DNA from: Saccharina japonica | Taxonomy: Eukaryota; Sar; Phaeophyceae; Laminariales; Laminariaceae | Reading direction: 5' to 3' | NCBI GenBank assembly: GCA_008828725.1 | Contig: MEHQ01000078.1 | Location: 397,200 to 461,199, forward strand | DNA: 64,000 bases | Part shown: positions 56,201 to 64,000 of the stretch, piece by piece | Layout of the letters: each line of letters begins with the position of its first letter | How positions within the stretch are numbered: position 1 is the stretch's first letter | The notes under the pieces: model-generated | What the model was told of the DNA's origin: nothing | Database searches by the model: none | Seen by the model: only the letters and a program-made list of their open reading frames with translations | Program-made: the position numbers and the translations under genes

Positions 56201-59200
56201 AAATAAACAATGTATCCCGCATTCAATTATCCTTCTTACAAGTACTGACACTCAATAAGTCGCCAGGGTAGTCGCGATCTATCGCATTATCTGATTCTCG
56301 ATTTTCCACGAAAATTGTTGTACTTCGATGGAAGTAAATTTTACTTCCACGAAAGTTTTTTAACTTCCACGGAAGTTTTTTTACTTTCATAGAAGTAACA
56401 TTCACTTCCGTCAAAAATTTCTTACTTCCACGAGGGCGTCCTAAAAAGTATTTTTTCGACACCTAACTATCTAAAATGGTCAGAATGGAAAAACAATAAG
56501 AGCACTGTGATCGCTGCACGATTTAGAACAAACCAAGTTTTTTTTTTTCTGAAATTTTCCAAAAACCAATCACTTGGTTTCAAAGACCCCCCCCCCTGAG
56601 CCTCGGAGTGGGGGTCTTTAAAACCAAGTGATTGGTTTTTGGAAAATTTCAAAAACGAAAGTTGAAAAAACTTGTTTTGTGCTAAATCGTCCAGGGATCA
56701 CAGTGCTCCGATTGCTTTTCCATTCTGACCATTTTAGATAGTTAGGTGTCGACAAAATGCTTTTCGGACGCCCCTGACTTCCATGCGCTTATACTGTGAG
56801 CTTTACTTCCATGGAAGTGAAACATGGAAGCAAGGACATGAATTCACCAAAAGTGGGCCCATCCCGATTTCCAAAGCGTGCACCAATTACAAACGGGATA
56901 TTAAAATCCGCGTAGCGCGCAGCGCGGAACCACACTAGACCTGTCTAGCGGCCGAAGGCCCTCTTCAAACAGGAACTCCCACAGAAACATGGAAGAGTTT
57001 TTACTTCCAGGAAGGAAGTACGGTTTGACTTCCATGAAATTTTCCACATAAGTCAATTTACTTCCATTAAAGTTTTTTTTTACTTTTATGGAAGTAAAAC
57101 TTAACTTCCATGAAAGTGAAAAAAAAAAGTTTCATGGGTGTAAATTGACCTTAATGCAAGTAAGTGTACTTTCATCAATGAATTATTTTTTTACCTCCGT
57201 TGAAGTAACAAAAACAACCTTCATGGAGGAAGTAATGTTTTACTTCCATGGAAGTAAATGAACACATGCAAATAATGTGGCAGATCCGGTAGTCGGCATC
57301 CCGGGGAAACGCCTAATTGTTACTATTAATATTACGAGAGACCATGGCAAATAGGACCAGGTACTACTATTAATAGTAAAAAAATGTAAACATATAGGTT
57401 TTGTGTGTTCCATAGGTTCTATTTACTATGGCCCCCCGTGGTACTACAATACCACTCTGTCTCTAAATATAAGCAACGCTTGTGTATGAATATTTAATCC
57501 AAACGATCCTTGCATTTCCGAACATACATGGCTGAACTAGAGAAGGGTCGAGCAAGGGCAACAGGCCGAGCAGGAACACTCTATCTCATGGAGTTATCAA
57601 TACGTAGGCTTGCCCAATACGAGTAGGGTATTGTTTTTGCAGTAGGAATCGAAGAGGGCTATTGGTAGGCACAATTCGATGCGAGTCGACGAGGTAAGAA
57701 ATGGCTGAATTATTCTCGCGATAAAAATGCAGAGCACGAACCGTAGTGGAGGGGGGGGCACTTTGTGACCCCGGATCTGAGTTGCGACTAGGAAGGAGAG
57801 AGAAAATAAAAGCGAAGATAATAATTGGGATGGGAAGAAAAATAATATTAATGGATAGACGTATCCAAATACAGTAGATTTCTTTGTTTTTGCGGTAGGA
57901 ATCAAACGGGCAATGAATAGACTTATCCAATAGGTTTCTTCGTTTCATTGCCCTGGTTAGTGTTCATGCAGGTACATGGGTATCGAAAAAAAATACAGCC
58001 AGTAGCTATTAACGGATGTATCCAATAGCTTCGTTCTTCTTTCAGTAGCTGTCTACGATTGACCGACGTAAAAAACTACTCAGGCCGCACATTGACCGCC
58101 GAGTATCAACCACGATGACAGTGTAACCAGGCTTGCAGGTTTTCTGCCTACTTGTACAACCTATACAACACAAGAGTATAATGTGTGTTTCTTGCTGAAT
58201 ATAGCCGGACGATTTTATCGGGGAAAACAATATGGTACGGGGCAAATAACCACGCAGAAATAGGCACTTACCGCAGCAGATATGACTACCGGAGTCCCCG
58301 GCTGAGCCATCCTGGCACTCCTTGGTCCTAACACCAACACTCTTGCTGACATCGGACCAGGACCGGGGCCATGCGGTCTGCTGGGGGCCAACGCCTGTCT
58401 TGTCGCGGTGGGCAAAGATCTGGAGGCGTTCAAGGGCAGGGGTGTACTCATGTTATGCATGGCCGTCTCGTATGGATATAGACTGTCAATTCCCTGCAAT
58501 GCTTGGACGGAGCACGTTGTGTATGACCGTAGTCGTATGATAATACGCCTTCACATCTCTATAATGCCGGGACGGAGCACGTAGGGTTTTCGCCGACGAG
58601 GTAGACAATGATCGCTTGCACCAAGCGCGAACGGCCGTTTGAGGTGTAGAACGAGTTACATGAAGGGTGAGCTACATCCTACTATTTTGTTAGGAACCGC
58701 TTGCGAGGCGGGATTTCTTGCATATGGATTGTAGCGTCAAGTTTGTTGATTTGTGTCCGGGTGTGGTCACTTCCAGAGACAGCAATGAGTATACTATGTA
58801 AACCAAATGATCTAACTCCACCGCCAGACATGGTGACAGACAAAACACAAGCGGTGGGGGATGGGGTGTACTCATGTCGTGCATGGCCGTAGTCGTATGA
58901 CCATAGACCCTCGCATCCCTACAATGCCGGGAAGGAGCATGTCGGTTTTTCACCGACCAGGGGGGGGAGGGGGGTCATGGTGGTTTCGTCGAACATCCAG
59001 CGGAGTACGTGACGATACCCTACGCCAACTAGATGACTTAGCCGTTATCTTATCCACGAAAAATGCACGTCGAGACAGAAATGAAGGACGCAGGGGTCAG
59101 ATGTGCAACATGTGCCGAACTCCGCGAAGAAGCCGCGCGCAAACTAGCAGCGGTGAGTTCTAGCCAACCAATTACTACTCGACGACTTTTGCGTGCATAG

Positions 59201-62200
59201 TCAGTCAAGTCACAGGCCTAACGTTTTATACGTTGCGATCCGATCGAGACAACTCAAACATTTGGTCGAACGTGTGCTTGCCACCCTCGCGATGCTTGCC
59301 GTGCAGCAGATCATAACGTAGATATCAGATCAGGGATCTATCTATCTATCTATCCCGCAAGATCTAGATCATGAAAGAGGGGTCTATCTGATCTCTCTGC
59401 GATGTGTGTTGGTGACCAAATTTCTCGCCTTGAAGTTAGCGGCCTCTCCGGATGGGATCTGTACCATGCGATTATCTTGCACAACATCTCAACATCTCAT
59501 AACGGCGAACAGAGGATCTAGATGATCTGTATGATCTAGATGATCTAGGTATGATACCGGATACATATTATCTATATGATCTGTATCGTGATCTGCCCGA
59601 TGCGACATGCCTCAACTTGAAGTTACCGACCTCTCCGGGTGGGAACTGTGCGATTCGACTCCCCTGCACACCATAACGCCGAATAGAAAATTGTCAAGAT
59701 GATCTAGAGCGTGATCTGTCCCGTGTAACACTTCTCACCTTGAAGTTAACGGCTAGTAGAGGAGGATCTAGATCGCGATCCGATACGACACGCCCCAACT
59801 TTAAGTTAGAAGCCCTACGTGTGGGGTCTGTGTGATCTAAATCGTCTAGATGGATCTGGATCTTGGTCCGTCTGATGAAGCACTTCTCACCTTCAAGTTA
59901 ACGGTCGATACGTAGAGGATTTGTATGATCTACGTCGTATGTTATCTACTGTGGATCGTGATGTGTTGGACGTGACACGCCTCACTTTGAACTTAACGGC
60001 CGAGAGAAGAGGATGTGTATTGTCTATATGATCTGTATGATCTATATGATCTGTATGATCTATATGATCTGTATTGTCTATATGGTCTGTATGATCTATA
60101 TGATCTGTGTGATCTATATGATGTGTATGATTTGTATTATCTATGTGATCTGTATGTGATCTGTATGTTATGTATGATCTATATGATCTATATGATCTAT
60201 ATGATCTATATCATCCAGATAGTGTTCGGTCGGATGTGACACGCCCCACCTTGCAGTTAACGGGTTAACGGTCAATATGTTACAGTATCTATATGTATCT
60301 ATATGATCTATATTATCCAGACGATCTAGATAGTGATCTGTACGATGGGATACGCCTTACCTTGAAGTTAACGACCCTCCGGGAGTTGAGTGGCTGAACG
60401 AATCCGCTCGAGCCTCCTTGGCGGACGTTCTCGCGCAAACGTCATCCAAGTTGAGGGCTAGCTTAGAGGCACGGTGTGACGCCGGCTGGCGGAAGGGGGA
60501 CAACACAAGAACCATCACTCGATCAGCAGTCACATTTTCGTTGTTGTGAAACGCGACCATCCTAGTTTTTGCTTGCTTTACTTCGGTTTGGTTTGGTCAG
60601 GTGGGATTGGCAAGTCTTCATTCAGTAAGTACCACTGGGGTATCTAATTTTGGCATGACAATTATTTCCTTGCTCCATCGGTGTCGCTTGCGATGTATTG
60701 CTACACACTGGTACTACTCCTTACCGCTTACCACAATCGCTATTGGCACTGTACACCGCTCGTGGGCATCAAAGGGGCCACTACTAATGCGACGGGGGGG
60801 CATAGTGATTCCTAGTAACCTCAGCCAAATATGGCGCATAAAACATTAAGGGATAAATGGGTTTTCGGGTTATCGTGGGTTCTGATTAATCTTCTTACCA
60901 CATATGCCCACCCTGGAATAGTTGCCGTACGGATAGCTCCTTGTACGTAGCACGGCCGCTTTCCACAAAATGAAAAACATCACACAAACACACGCACGCC
61001 GCATTCATGTTCACGCATCTCATCATACCGAACCTTCGATGATCCTGAAACCCTCTTCTCGCTCAAACGCGCGACATCTCCCGCTGCCTTCGCCGGTACC
61101 ACCGCAGAAACGCCTGCACCCCCGTGCTCCGCCCCGCCCCCCGCCCCCGCCACACCGCCCCCAGCCCCACCAAGCCCAGCCCCGGCAAGGTTAAGAGGCT
61201 TGGACGCTCTCCCCCCTCGATCGTCGCTCATCCGCCCGGGCCTAACCAGCCTAGACCCTCTAGTGCTTCGTTGGGTGTTACCGCCTCCCTTAAGTCCACC
61301 GATGGCAGAAGCAGCGGTAGCGGCGGCGGTAGCGGGGGCAGTGGTGGTGGTGGCGGCTGTGGTAGCGGTAGCGATAGTGGTAGTAGTAGTGGTGGTGGTG
61401 GTGGTGGTAGCAGCAGCACCGGAGCGGCTGGAATGGGACGCGTTGCGGTCTCGATGGTGTGGTCCGGACGGCTGTGGCGGCGGCCCTCCTCCTCCTCCTC
61501 CTCCTCCTTCTCCTGAGTCTCCGTCGCCGCAAGAGCTGGAATCTAATCGTCGGGAGCGCCGCGAGTGGTTTTCTATAGCCCGAAGCTTTTTCGTTTTCGG
61601 CGGGATTTGAGAGGAGGCGATTTGGGGCCGGAGGGGGGAGGGGGGGTAGATGGGGGGGGGGTGTACTTCATTTTCATGCATGGCCGTAGTTCGTATGACC
61701 ATAGACCCTCGCATCCCTACAATGCCGGGACGGTAGGTGGGGGGGGGGGGTAAGATTTGAGGAGAGGTAAATAACATAGAGACGGGGGGGGGGGGGAGCG
61801 TAAGGGGGGGGGGGGGGTACTCATGTCGGCACGGCCATGCTCGTAGGTCCAGAGTGGGGGGGGGTAGAACGGCAAGGGGGGGGTGGGTTGGTAGAAGGGG
61901 GTGGGTGCGCAAGGGAATAATAATGTATTGGGTTTTATGCCGTCGGAGAGTACACACTACTGGGCAGGGTTTCGATGACAAGTACCCCCCCTCCCCTTCC
62001 CACAATATATATGAATTATGTTTTAAAGCCACGCTTTATTAACGAAATCATGCCGATACCTAAGGGTGCCAATTGATCGAGCTGCAGAGCACATTATTCT
62101 ATCAAATGGTTGTGACGACATTCACGCTTTTCGTGACAGGAAGGTAAAAGCGACGACAACACAAACTTCCACGCTCGACTTGAGGTCGCTCTCCGAGCCC

Positions 62201-62511
62201 GAAGTAACAGGCGACGCCAAAAATAAACTAACTTGCTCTCAATTCACCTTCGTCTACGCTCGACTTGAAGTCGCCCTCCGACCCGGAAACAAAGCAGGAC
62301 GCCAAAAACAAACGAAACTACTCTCAAATCACCTCGTGTGTGTTGGTTGATCTACAGCAGAAAAAAAAGTGACAACGGAAACAAAACAAGAGCCGCTCCC
62401 ACCTCATCTTGTGCGGGTTCAACACGAAAAACATAATACTCAACGAAATACTCCCAGCTCACCTTTGTGAGAGTTTAACAAACAACAACACCAATAACAA
62501 CAACAACAATG

Positions 62512-62545
<34 letters not shown>

Positions 62546-62860
62546 CCAGCTTCCAACAGCTTCCAACGCACACTGTGCGGGTTGAGCTGGGTGGAAAGAT
62601 GAAAAAGCGACAACAAAACCCAAATTCAAAGCACACTCCCTTCTCACCTTGCTCTCAAGAACCTTGACCCGATCAACCCCCCTGGCGATACTATCTCTTC
62701 TGTCACCCCCACCGCAGCCACCGCCTCCTTCGGAGCCATCACTGTAACCGCTGCCCTCTCCAAAAAGCCGGGATTTTCTTGGGCCGGTCGCCCAGCCGGG
62801 AGGGTTGGCGCCCTTAAGGGTGGACGGCTTGTCTTTTTCGTCAACCTTTGTTGCGAACTC
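49459..62860 (-). CDS. Unknown multi-exon gene with low-complexity regions (partial model)
   Basis: I do not recognise this gene. Minus-strand exons that can be supported: 62860-62648 (71 codons, phase 0/0), about 61590-61034 (5' edge unsure), 60485-60361, 58419-58272, 55134-54997, 53638-53576, 52695-52546 and the terminal 50211-49459. The last six join with matching phases, including a phase-2 join (AG plus A) between 60361 and 58419. The 61-kb exon encodes Thr, Ala and Gly runs. Exons at 55 and 52.6 kb encode basic helical stretches (VKKELKAAVKAYVLRQ, SMKKRILVAVRHKE). The terminal exon begins VLVSGYTVTPNLFW, continues with a Lys-rich segment and a long Gly/Val/Ser region, and ends in a run of about ten Gln before TAG. 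The 5' end, and the join between the 62.6- and 61.6-kb exons, are missing. It could be two genes. Confidence 0.55.
50485..51115. repeat. Tandem TTCGGTTTAAGGTTCGGCAG units
   Basis: About ten units of 55-65 bp (CCCAGCTTCGGTTTAAGG, TTCGGCAGTAGTGTTTACGA) in the intron between the last two exons of the unknown gene. Divergence is moderate and non-coding. Confidence 0.8.
51231..51315. mobile_element. Foldback F1, palindromic copy
   Basis: Nearly the same palindrome as at 27229 (TTTAGAACTGCAGTCCCG ... CAGGACTGCAGTTCTAAAA), followed at once by a half-copy (51316-51400) with GGGGACAAACTACTTGG. Confidence 0.8.
51664..51820. mobile_element. Foldback with inverted arms of about 45 bp
   Basis: AGGTACACCTACGCACTTTG and GCCATTTATAGGTACA are mirrored as TGTACCTACAAATGACTCAA and AGTGTGTACGTAGGTGCACC. 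A half-copy follows at 51835-51885. Confidence 0.75.
51931..52299. mobile_element. 369-bp element with 37-bp terminal inverted repeats
   Basis: The ends are CTGTCAACCAGCCGACCGTA... and its reverse complement, with one mismatch over 37 bases. Each end contains two copies of CTGTCAACCAGC. The interior has no recognisable gene. Confidence 0.85.
52375..52535. repeat. AGCTGTTGGATTTATAG minisatellite
   Basis: About seven units of 17-30 bp, some with an inserted CATACATACGAGTG, right at the donor side of the 52.6-kb exon. Confidence 0.8.
52546..52695 (-). CDS. Internal exon of the unknown gene (50 codons)
   Basis: Acceptor CTACTGTAG, donor GTGCGC, phase 0 on both sides. It encodes an Arg/Lys-rich segment with SLQGTWFPSMKKR and VTKLAAALYK. 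It is open in one frame and its GC-rich codon use resembles that of the TPI-GAPDH exons. The family is not recognised. Confidence 0.6.
52707..53476. repeat. Four tandem units of about 190 bp
   Basis: Each unit contains CGGTTACATTACGGTTACG, GGGGGGACAAACTAGTT, a GTCTACGAACAAG-like block and CTGCCCGGAAATATGC. The GGACAAACTA part resembles foldback F1. The fourth unit has TACTGTA where the third has TA. Confidence 0.9.
53576..53638 (-). CDS. Small internal exon of the unknown gene (21 codons)
   Basis: Acceptor ATGAAACAG, donor GTATGT, phase 0 on both sides. It encodes IASAGTGKRFSESVPKVMRR plus Gln. It is upstream of the 52.6-kb exon and is preceded by a CCGTTGATGTAT minisatellite (53655-53745). 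Confidence 0.55.
54591..54637 (-). pseudogene. Relic of the 55-kb exon 3' edge
   Basis: Minus-strand ATGAAGAGGGTGATGGACGC then TGTCAAG-GTAAAT repeats the true ATGAGGAGGATGATGGACGC / CGTTAAG-GTGATA edge at 54997. Flanked by C-tracts on the plus strand; it has no acceptor of its own. Confidence 0.75.
54640..54940. repeat. Poly-C tracts
   Basis: C-runs near 54644-54667, 54670-54680, 54698-54712 and 54920-54938, separated by short unique DNA and an ACGGTACACGGTAC-type stretch (54830-54870). No gene. Confidence 0.85.
54997..55134 (-). CDS. Internal exon of the unknown gene (46 codons)
   Basis: Acceptor TATGTCAG, donor GTGATA (weak), phase 0 on both sides. It encodes a charged amphipathic segment, VKKELKAAVK then NVLAETMQRRDFDWD, ending MMDAVK. 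A decayed copy of its 3' edge, with a better donor (GTAAAT), lies downstream at 54591-54637. Confidence 0.6.
55143..55362. repeat. 30-bp minisatellite at the 55-kb exon acceptor
   Basis: Seven to eight units of CAAATGCAATGGGAGGATAA with a variable TTGCTAACATG end. On the minus strand it supplies a repetitive pyrimidine-rich tract just before the acceptor. Confidence 0.9.
55560..55880. repeat. GATC-rich composite repeats
   Basis: Repeated GATCTGTATGATCTGTATG, GCACATGTTTCCTGGGTTGG and GTGAGGAACTAGATGATC. Two units of the same family as at 1-285, in reverse order. Confidence 0.7.
56325..57262. repeat. Degenerate array of palindromic TTACTTCCATGGAAGTAAA units
   Basis: More than fifteen diverged copies of TACTTCCATGGAAGTA-like palindromes on both sides of the inserted 340-bp foldback. 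No gene is seen here. A GC-rich island near 56905-56960 breaks the array. Confidence 0.75.
56434..56773. mobile_element. 340-bp foldback MITE
   Basis: The ends GGGCGTCC / GGACGCCC continue inward over more than 100 bp of imperfect pairing (CTATCTAAAATGGTCAGAAT and its complement), and the centre pairs again (ACCAATCACTTGGTTT). It is inserted into the ACTTCC palindrome array. Confidence 0.85.
57660..57845 (+). repeat. SINE body and tail
   Basis: GGTAGGCACAATTCGATGCG, CTCGCGATAAAAATGCAG, CTTTGTGACCCCGGATC and an AAGATAATAATTGGGATGG tail. The head is absent. Confidence 0.75.
58272..58419 (-). CDS. Internal exon of the unknown gene (Pro/Gly/Ala-rich)
   Basis: Acceptor GCCTCCAG and a perfect donor GTAAGT. 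Phase 2 in, phase 0 out. It encodes SLPTATRQALAPSRPHGPG followed by MSARVLVLGPRSARMAQPG. The incoming A completes an Arg codon with the AG left by the exon ending at 60361. Confidence 0.55.
58434..58965 (+). repeat. Cluster of three family G1 repeats
   Basis: One short copy (58434-58500), a longer one (about 58505-58800) and another 5' part (58862-58965). Each 5' end starts at or near a G-rich stretch and GTACTCATG. It lies upstream of the 58.4-kb exon of the unknown gene on the minus strand. Confidence 0.75.
59063..59152 (+). CDS. Candidate plus-strand first exon (30 codons)
   Basis: An ATG frame reads MHVETEMKDA, then CATCAELREEAARKLAA, and ends exactly at a consensus donor GTGAGT. The helical, charged sequence and the donor suggest a real exon, but no second exon could be joined with confidence. 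It lies antisense within an intron of the unknown minus-strand gene. The plus-strand frame near 60380 is a possible partner if that exon has been assigned to the wrong strand. Confidence 0.3.
59330..60365. repeat. Array of exon-edge/donor relics in GATCTA-rich DNA
   Basis: Degenerate copies of a CTTGAAGTTAACG core occur near 59428, 59613, 59737, 59796, 59889, 59982 and 60247, and the intact one at 60358 is the exon-intron edge of the unknown gene (minus: AACTTCAAG then GTAAGG). The spacers are GATCTATATGATCTG-type repeats, densest at 60012-60220. Confidence 0.75.
60361..60485 (-). CDS. Internal exon of the unknown gene, next to a donor-relic array
   Basis: A pyrimidine-rich acceptor (CCCCCTTCCGCCAG) and a strong donor GTAAGG give 41 codons plus 2 nt, starting PASHRASKLALNLDDV. 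The plus strand is also open here (EWLNESARASLADVLAQ), so the strand is not certain. The phase match to the 58.4-kb exon favours minus. Seven degenerate copies of the exon edge and donor follow downstream of it, in the direction of transcription, from about 60265 to 59428. Confidence 0.5.
61034..61590 (-). CDS. Low-complexity exon (Thr/Ala/Gly-rich) of the unknown gene
   Basis: An open minus-strand frame with Gly and Pro runs, a run of about eleven Thr, Ala/Thr-rich stretches and a less repetitive C-terminal part ending VARLSEKRVSGSSK. The donor is either GTTCGG after 61034 or GTATGA five bases later. No acceptor with the right phase is obvious, so the 5' edge is approximate and a small exon may be missing upstream. 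Confidence 0.45.
61655..61860 (+). repeat. G-tract cluster with two truncated G1 repeats
   Basis: Alternating G-runs of 8-13 bases and G1 5' ends (GTACTTCATTTTC and GTACTCATGTCGG). The stretch 61740-61960 is almost purely G-rich and non-coding. Confidence 0.7.
62150..62475. repeat. Four relics of the exon edge at 62648
   Basis: On the minus strand the CAAGGTGAG-like edge recurs near 62470-62457, 62412-62398, 62340-62325 and 62262-62236, with spacers sharing GACTTCAAGTCGAGCGT and TTTTGGCGTC. Degenerate and non-coding. Confidence 0.6.
62483..62547. repeat. CAA microsatellite
   Basis: An AACAACAACAAC run with a few interruptions, in the intron following the first visible exon of the unknown gene. 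Confidence 0.9.
62648..62860 (-). CDS. First visible exon of the unknown gene (71 codons)
   Basis: A pyrimidine-rich tract leads to the acceptor CCGGCCAG, and the donor is GTGAGA. It encodes EFATKVDEKDKPSTLKG, a Gly/Ser-rich linker and DSIARGVDRVKVLESK. It is phase 0 on both sides. The true start of the gene must lie upstream, beyond the repeats at 62.9-63.1 kb or outside the window. Confidence 0.5.
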
Positions 62861-62924
62861 CTGGCCGGTATGACGACCGTCACAAAAAGGCACGAGGGAG
62901 GGGAACAGGGTTGGGGGGTATGAT

Positions 62925-63140
62925 CAGGTCATGTTATGCATCTCATCGTATATGACAGTCGTAAGACCAACGACTCTCGCATTCCTGCAGTGCCGGGGCG
63001 GAGTACGTTGGGTTTTCACCGACCAGGCCGACATTGCTTTCCTTTATATCAAGCGCGAAGTGCGGTGAGGTATTCGGTGAGTCTCATATACAGGGCGAGC
63101 TGCATCCATGTAAGGACCGCTTGTGAGGCGGACGTAGGGT
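62925..63140 (+). repeat. Family G1 dispersed repeat
   Basis: A diverged copy with GCAGTGCCGGGGCGGAGTAC, TTTTCACCGACCAGGCCGAC and a GAGCTGCATCC block. It lies upstream of the first visible exon of the unknown gene. Confidence 0.75.
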
Positions 63141-64000
63141 TTCGGGGGGGGAGGTACCCAAGCGCGTCTTTTTTCTTGAGCTGCTACGCACAGCAGCATG
63201 CTGTGTTCTGGTCGTATATATGTACCTTGGATGTTACCGAACGTTCTGCATCTCGATTGGGGTACCGCACTTTATTCGGCAGTCGATGTTTGTCTTCTAA
63301 AAACACCTCGTCGTTCCAGGCTGATTTTTCTTGGAAGTTTCTTCGGTTTGGGTAGGTATTTGTCAGGGCTGCTCATGGGTCAGGCCAAACCTCGTGGGGC
63401 GGGCCAGGTCGGGTCAGGGTGACCTGGCCCGACCCCCCGTGAGAGTTTGAAAAGTTCCAGACCCGATCCGACCCGACCCGACCCGACCCGACTCGACCCG
63501 TGAGATTTTCATCGTGGGCTTGTCTAACCCTGAAACTATTATAGCAGTATGAGCAATATTCCCTGGTATTGATTGCGTTTGCCATGCAAATAATGTGCAG
63601 CACAATATTCAACTTTGATCACTTATTAACACCCCAAGCAATAAAAAGAAACACAAAGACATATTTTATTGTACATTATTATTCCGAACGAACGCATGTT
63701 TTCTCATTTTTGACGCAGTCAAAATAAATAGGGACCCCTTTCGATTTTCCTGGAGCGTCCATCGTACACTCTCCGGCCACCTACACGAGACAAGTTGACT
63801 GACGACTGACGACAGTTACGTATTATGTTCTTGCTACACGAGCCCCTGTTAATGGCGGTGGTTGACAACCTCATACATTTTAGCAATGTTGTGAGCTTCA
63901 GCGTCATAATCACGAACATCCCCGAAACGAAGAAAACCAAGAGAGAGAGAGAAAAAAAACAAAAACGAAACCTATGTTGCACGATTTTAACGCCGTTCCG
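63141..64000. other. No gene recognised at the right edge
   Basis: A CCCGA/CGGGT repeat with an inverted arm lies at 63370-63500 (GGTCGGGTCAGGGTGACC). Otherwise I see only short chance frames. Confidence 0.5.

Noticed and set aside
60380..60549. Plus-strand exon reading EWLNESARASLADVLAQ
   Set aside because: No acceptor of suitable phase on the plus strand; the minus-strand reading has both splice sites and joins in phase. Kept as an alternative only.

Overview
This is nuclear DNA from a eukaryote with long introns and many repeats. The best clue to its identity is a single 15-exon gene on the + strand (25563-46064) that fuses triosephosphate isomerase (TPI) to glyceraldehyde-3-phosphate dehydrogenase (GAPDH) behind a mitochondrial-type presequence. 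That fusion is typical of stramenopiles such as diatoms, oomycetes and brown algae. Introns of 0.5-3.5 kb, GC-rich exons and heavy microsatellite content suggest a photosynthetic stramenopile with a large genome, for example a brown alga. The exact lineage is inference.

Layout. 1-6.8 kb: no recognisable gene; GATC-rich composite repeats, G/C homopolymers, a 20-bp hairpin minisatellite, a tRNA-derived SINE and nested MITEs. 6.8-14.1 kb: two nearly identical 3.5-kb direct copies (6824-10323 and 10626-14125), each carrying the last exon of the next gene. 13.7-22.4 kb, minus strand: a DUF3228-family gene whose six exons I joined with consistent phases (213 aa). 22.4-25.5 kb: region between two head-to-head genes, made of repeats. 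25.6-46.1 kb: the TPI-GAPDH gene. 46.1-49.4 kb: region between convergent genes, with SINE fragments. 49.5-62.9 kb, minus strand: a large low-complexity gene of unknown function (at least eight exons seen), possibly overlapped by a short plus-strand start exon at 59063. 62.9-64 kb: repeats only.

Function. The fusion protein carries out two consecutive steps of lower glycolysis (dihydroxyacetone phosphate to glyceraldehyde-3-phosphate to 1,3-bisphosphoglycerate), probably in the mitochondrion as in other stramenopiles. I see no functional link between the three genes.

Two patterns cut across the window and deserve most attention. First, introns repeatedly contain decayed tandem copies of the adjacent exon edge together with its splice site. 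This occurs at five exon edges of TPI-GAPDH, at the last DUF3228 exon and at three edges of the unknown gene. Second, comparing repeat copies inside the window shows 0-4 nt insertions flanked by a duplicated TA (TA-CAG-TA, TA-CTCG-TA, TA-TTAA-TA, TA-CG-TA and others). These look like excision footprints of TA-targeting transposons. Non-autonomous foldback elements, a tRNA-headed SINE family and a repeat family associated with long G-tracts complete the picture.
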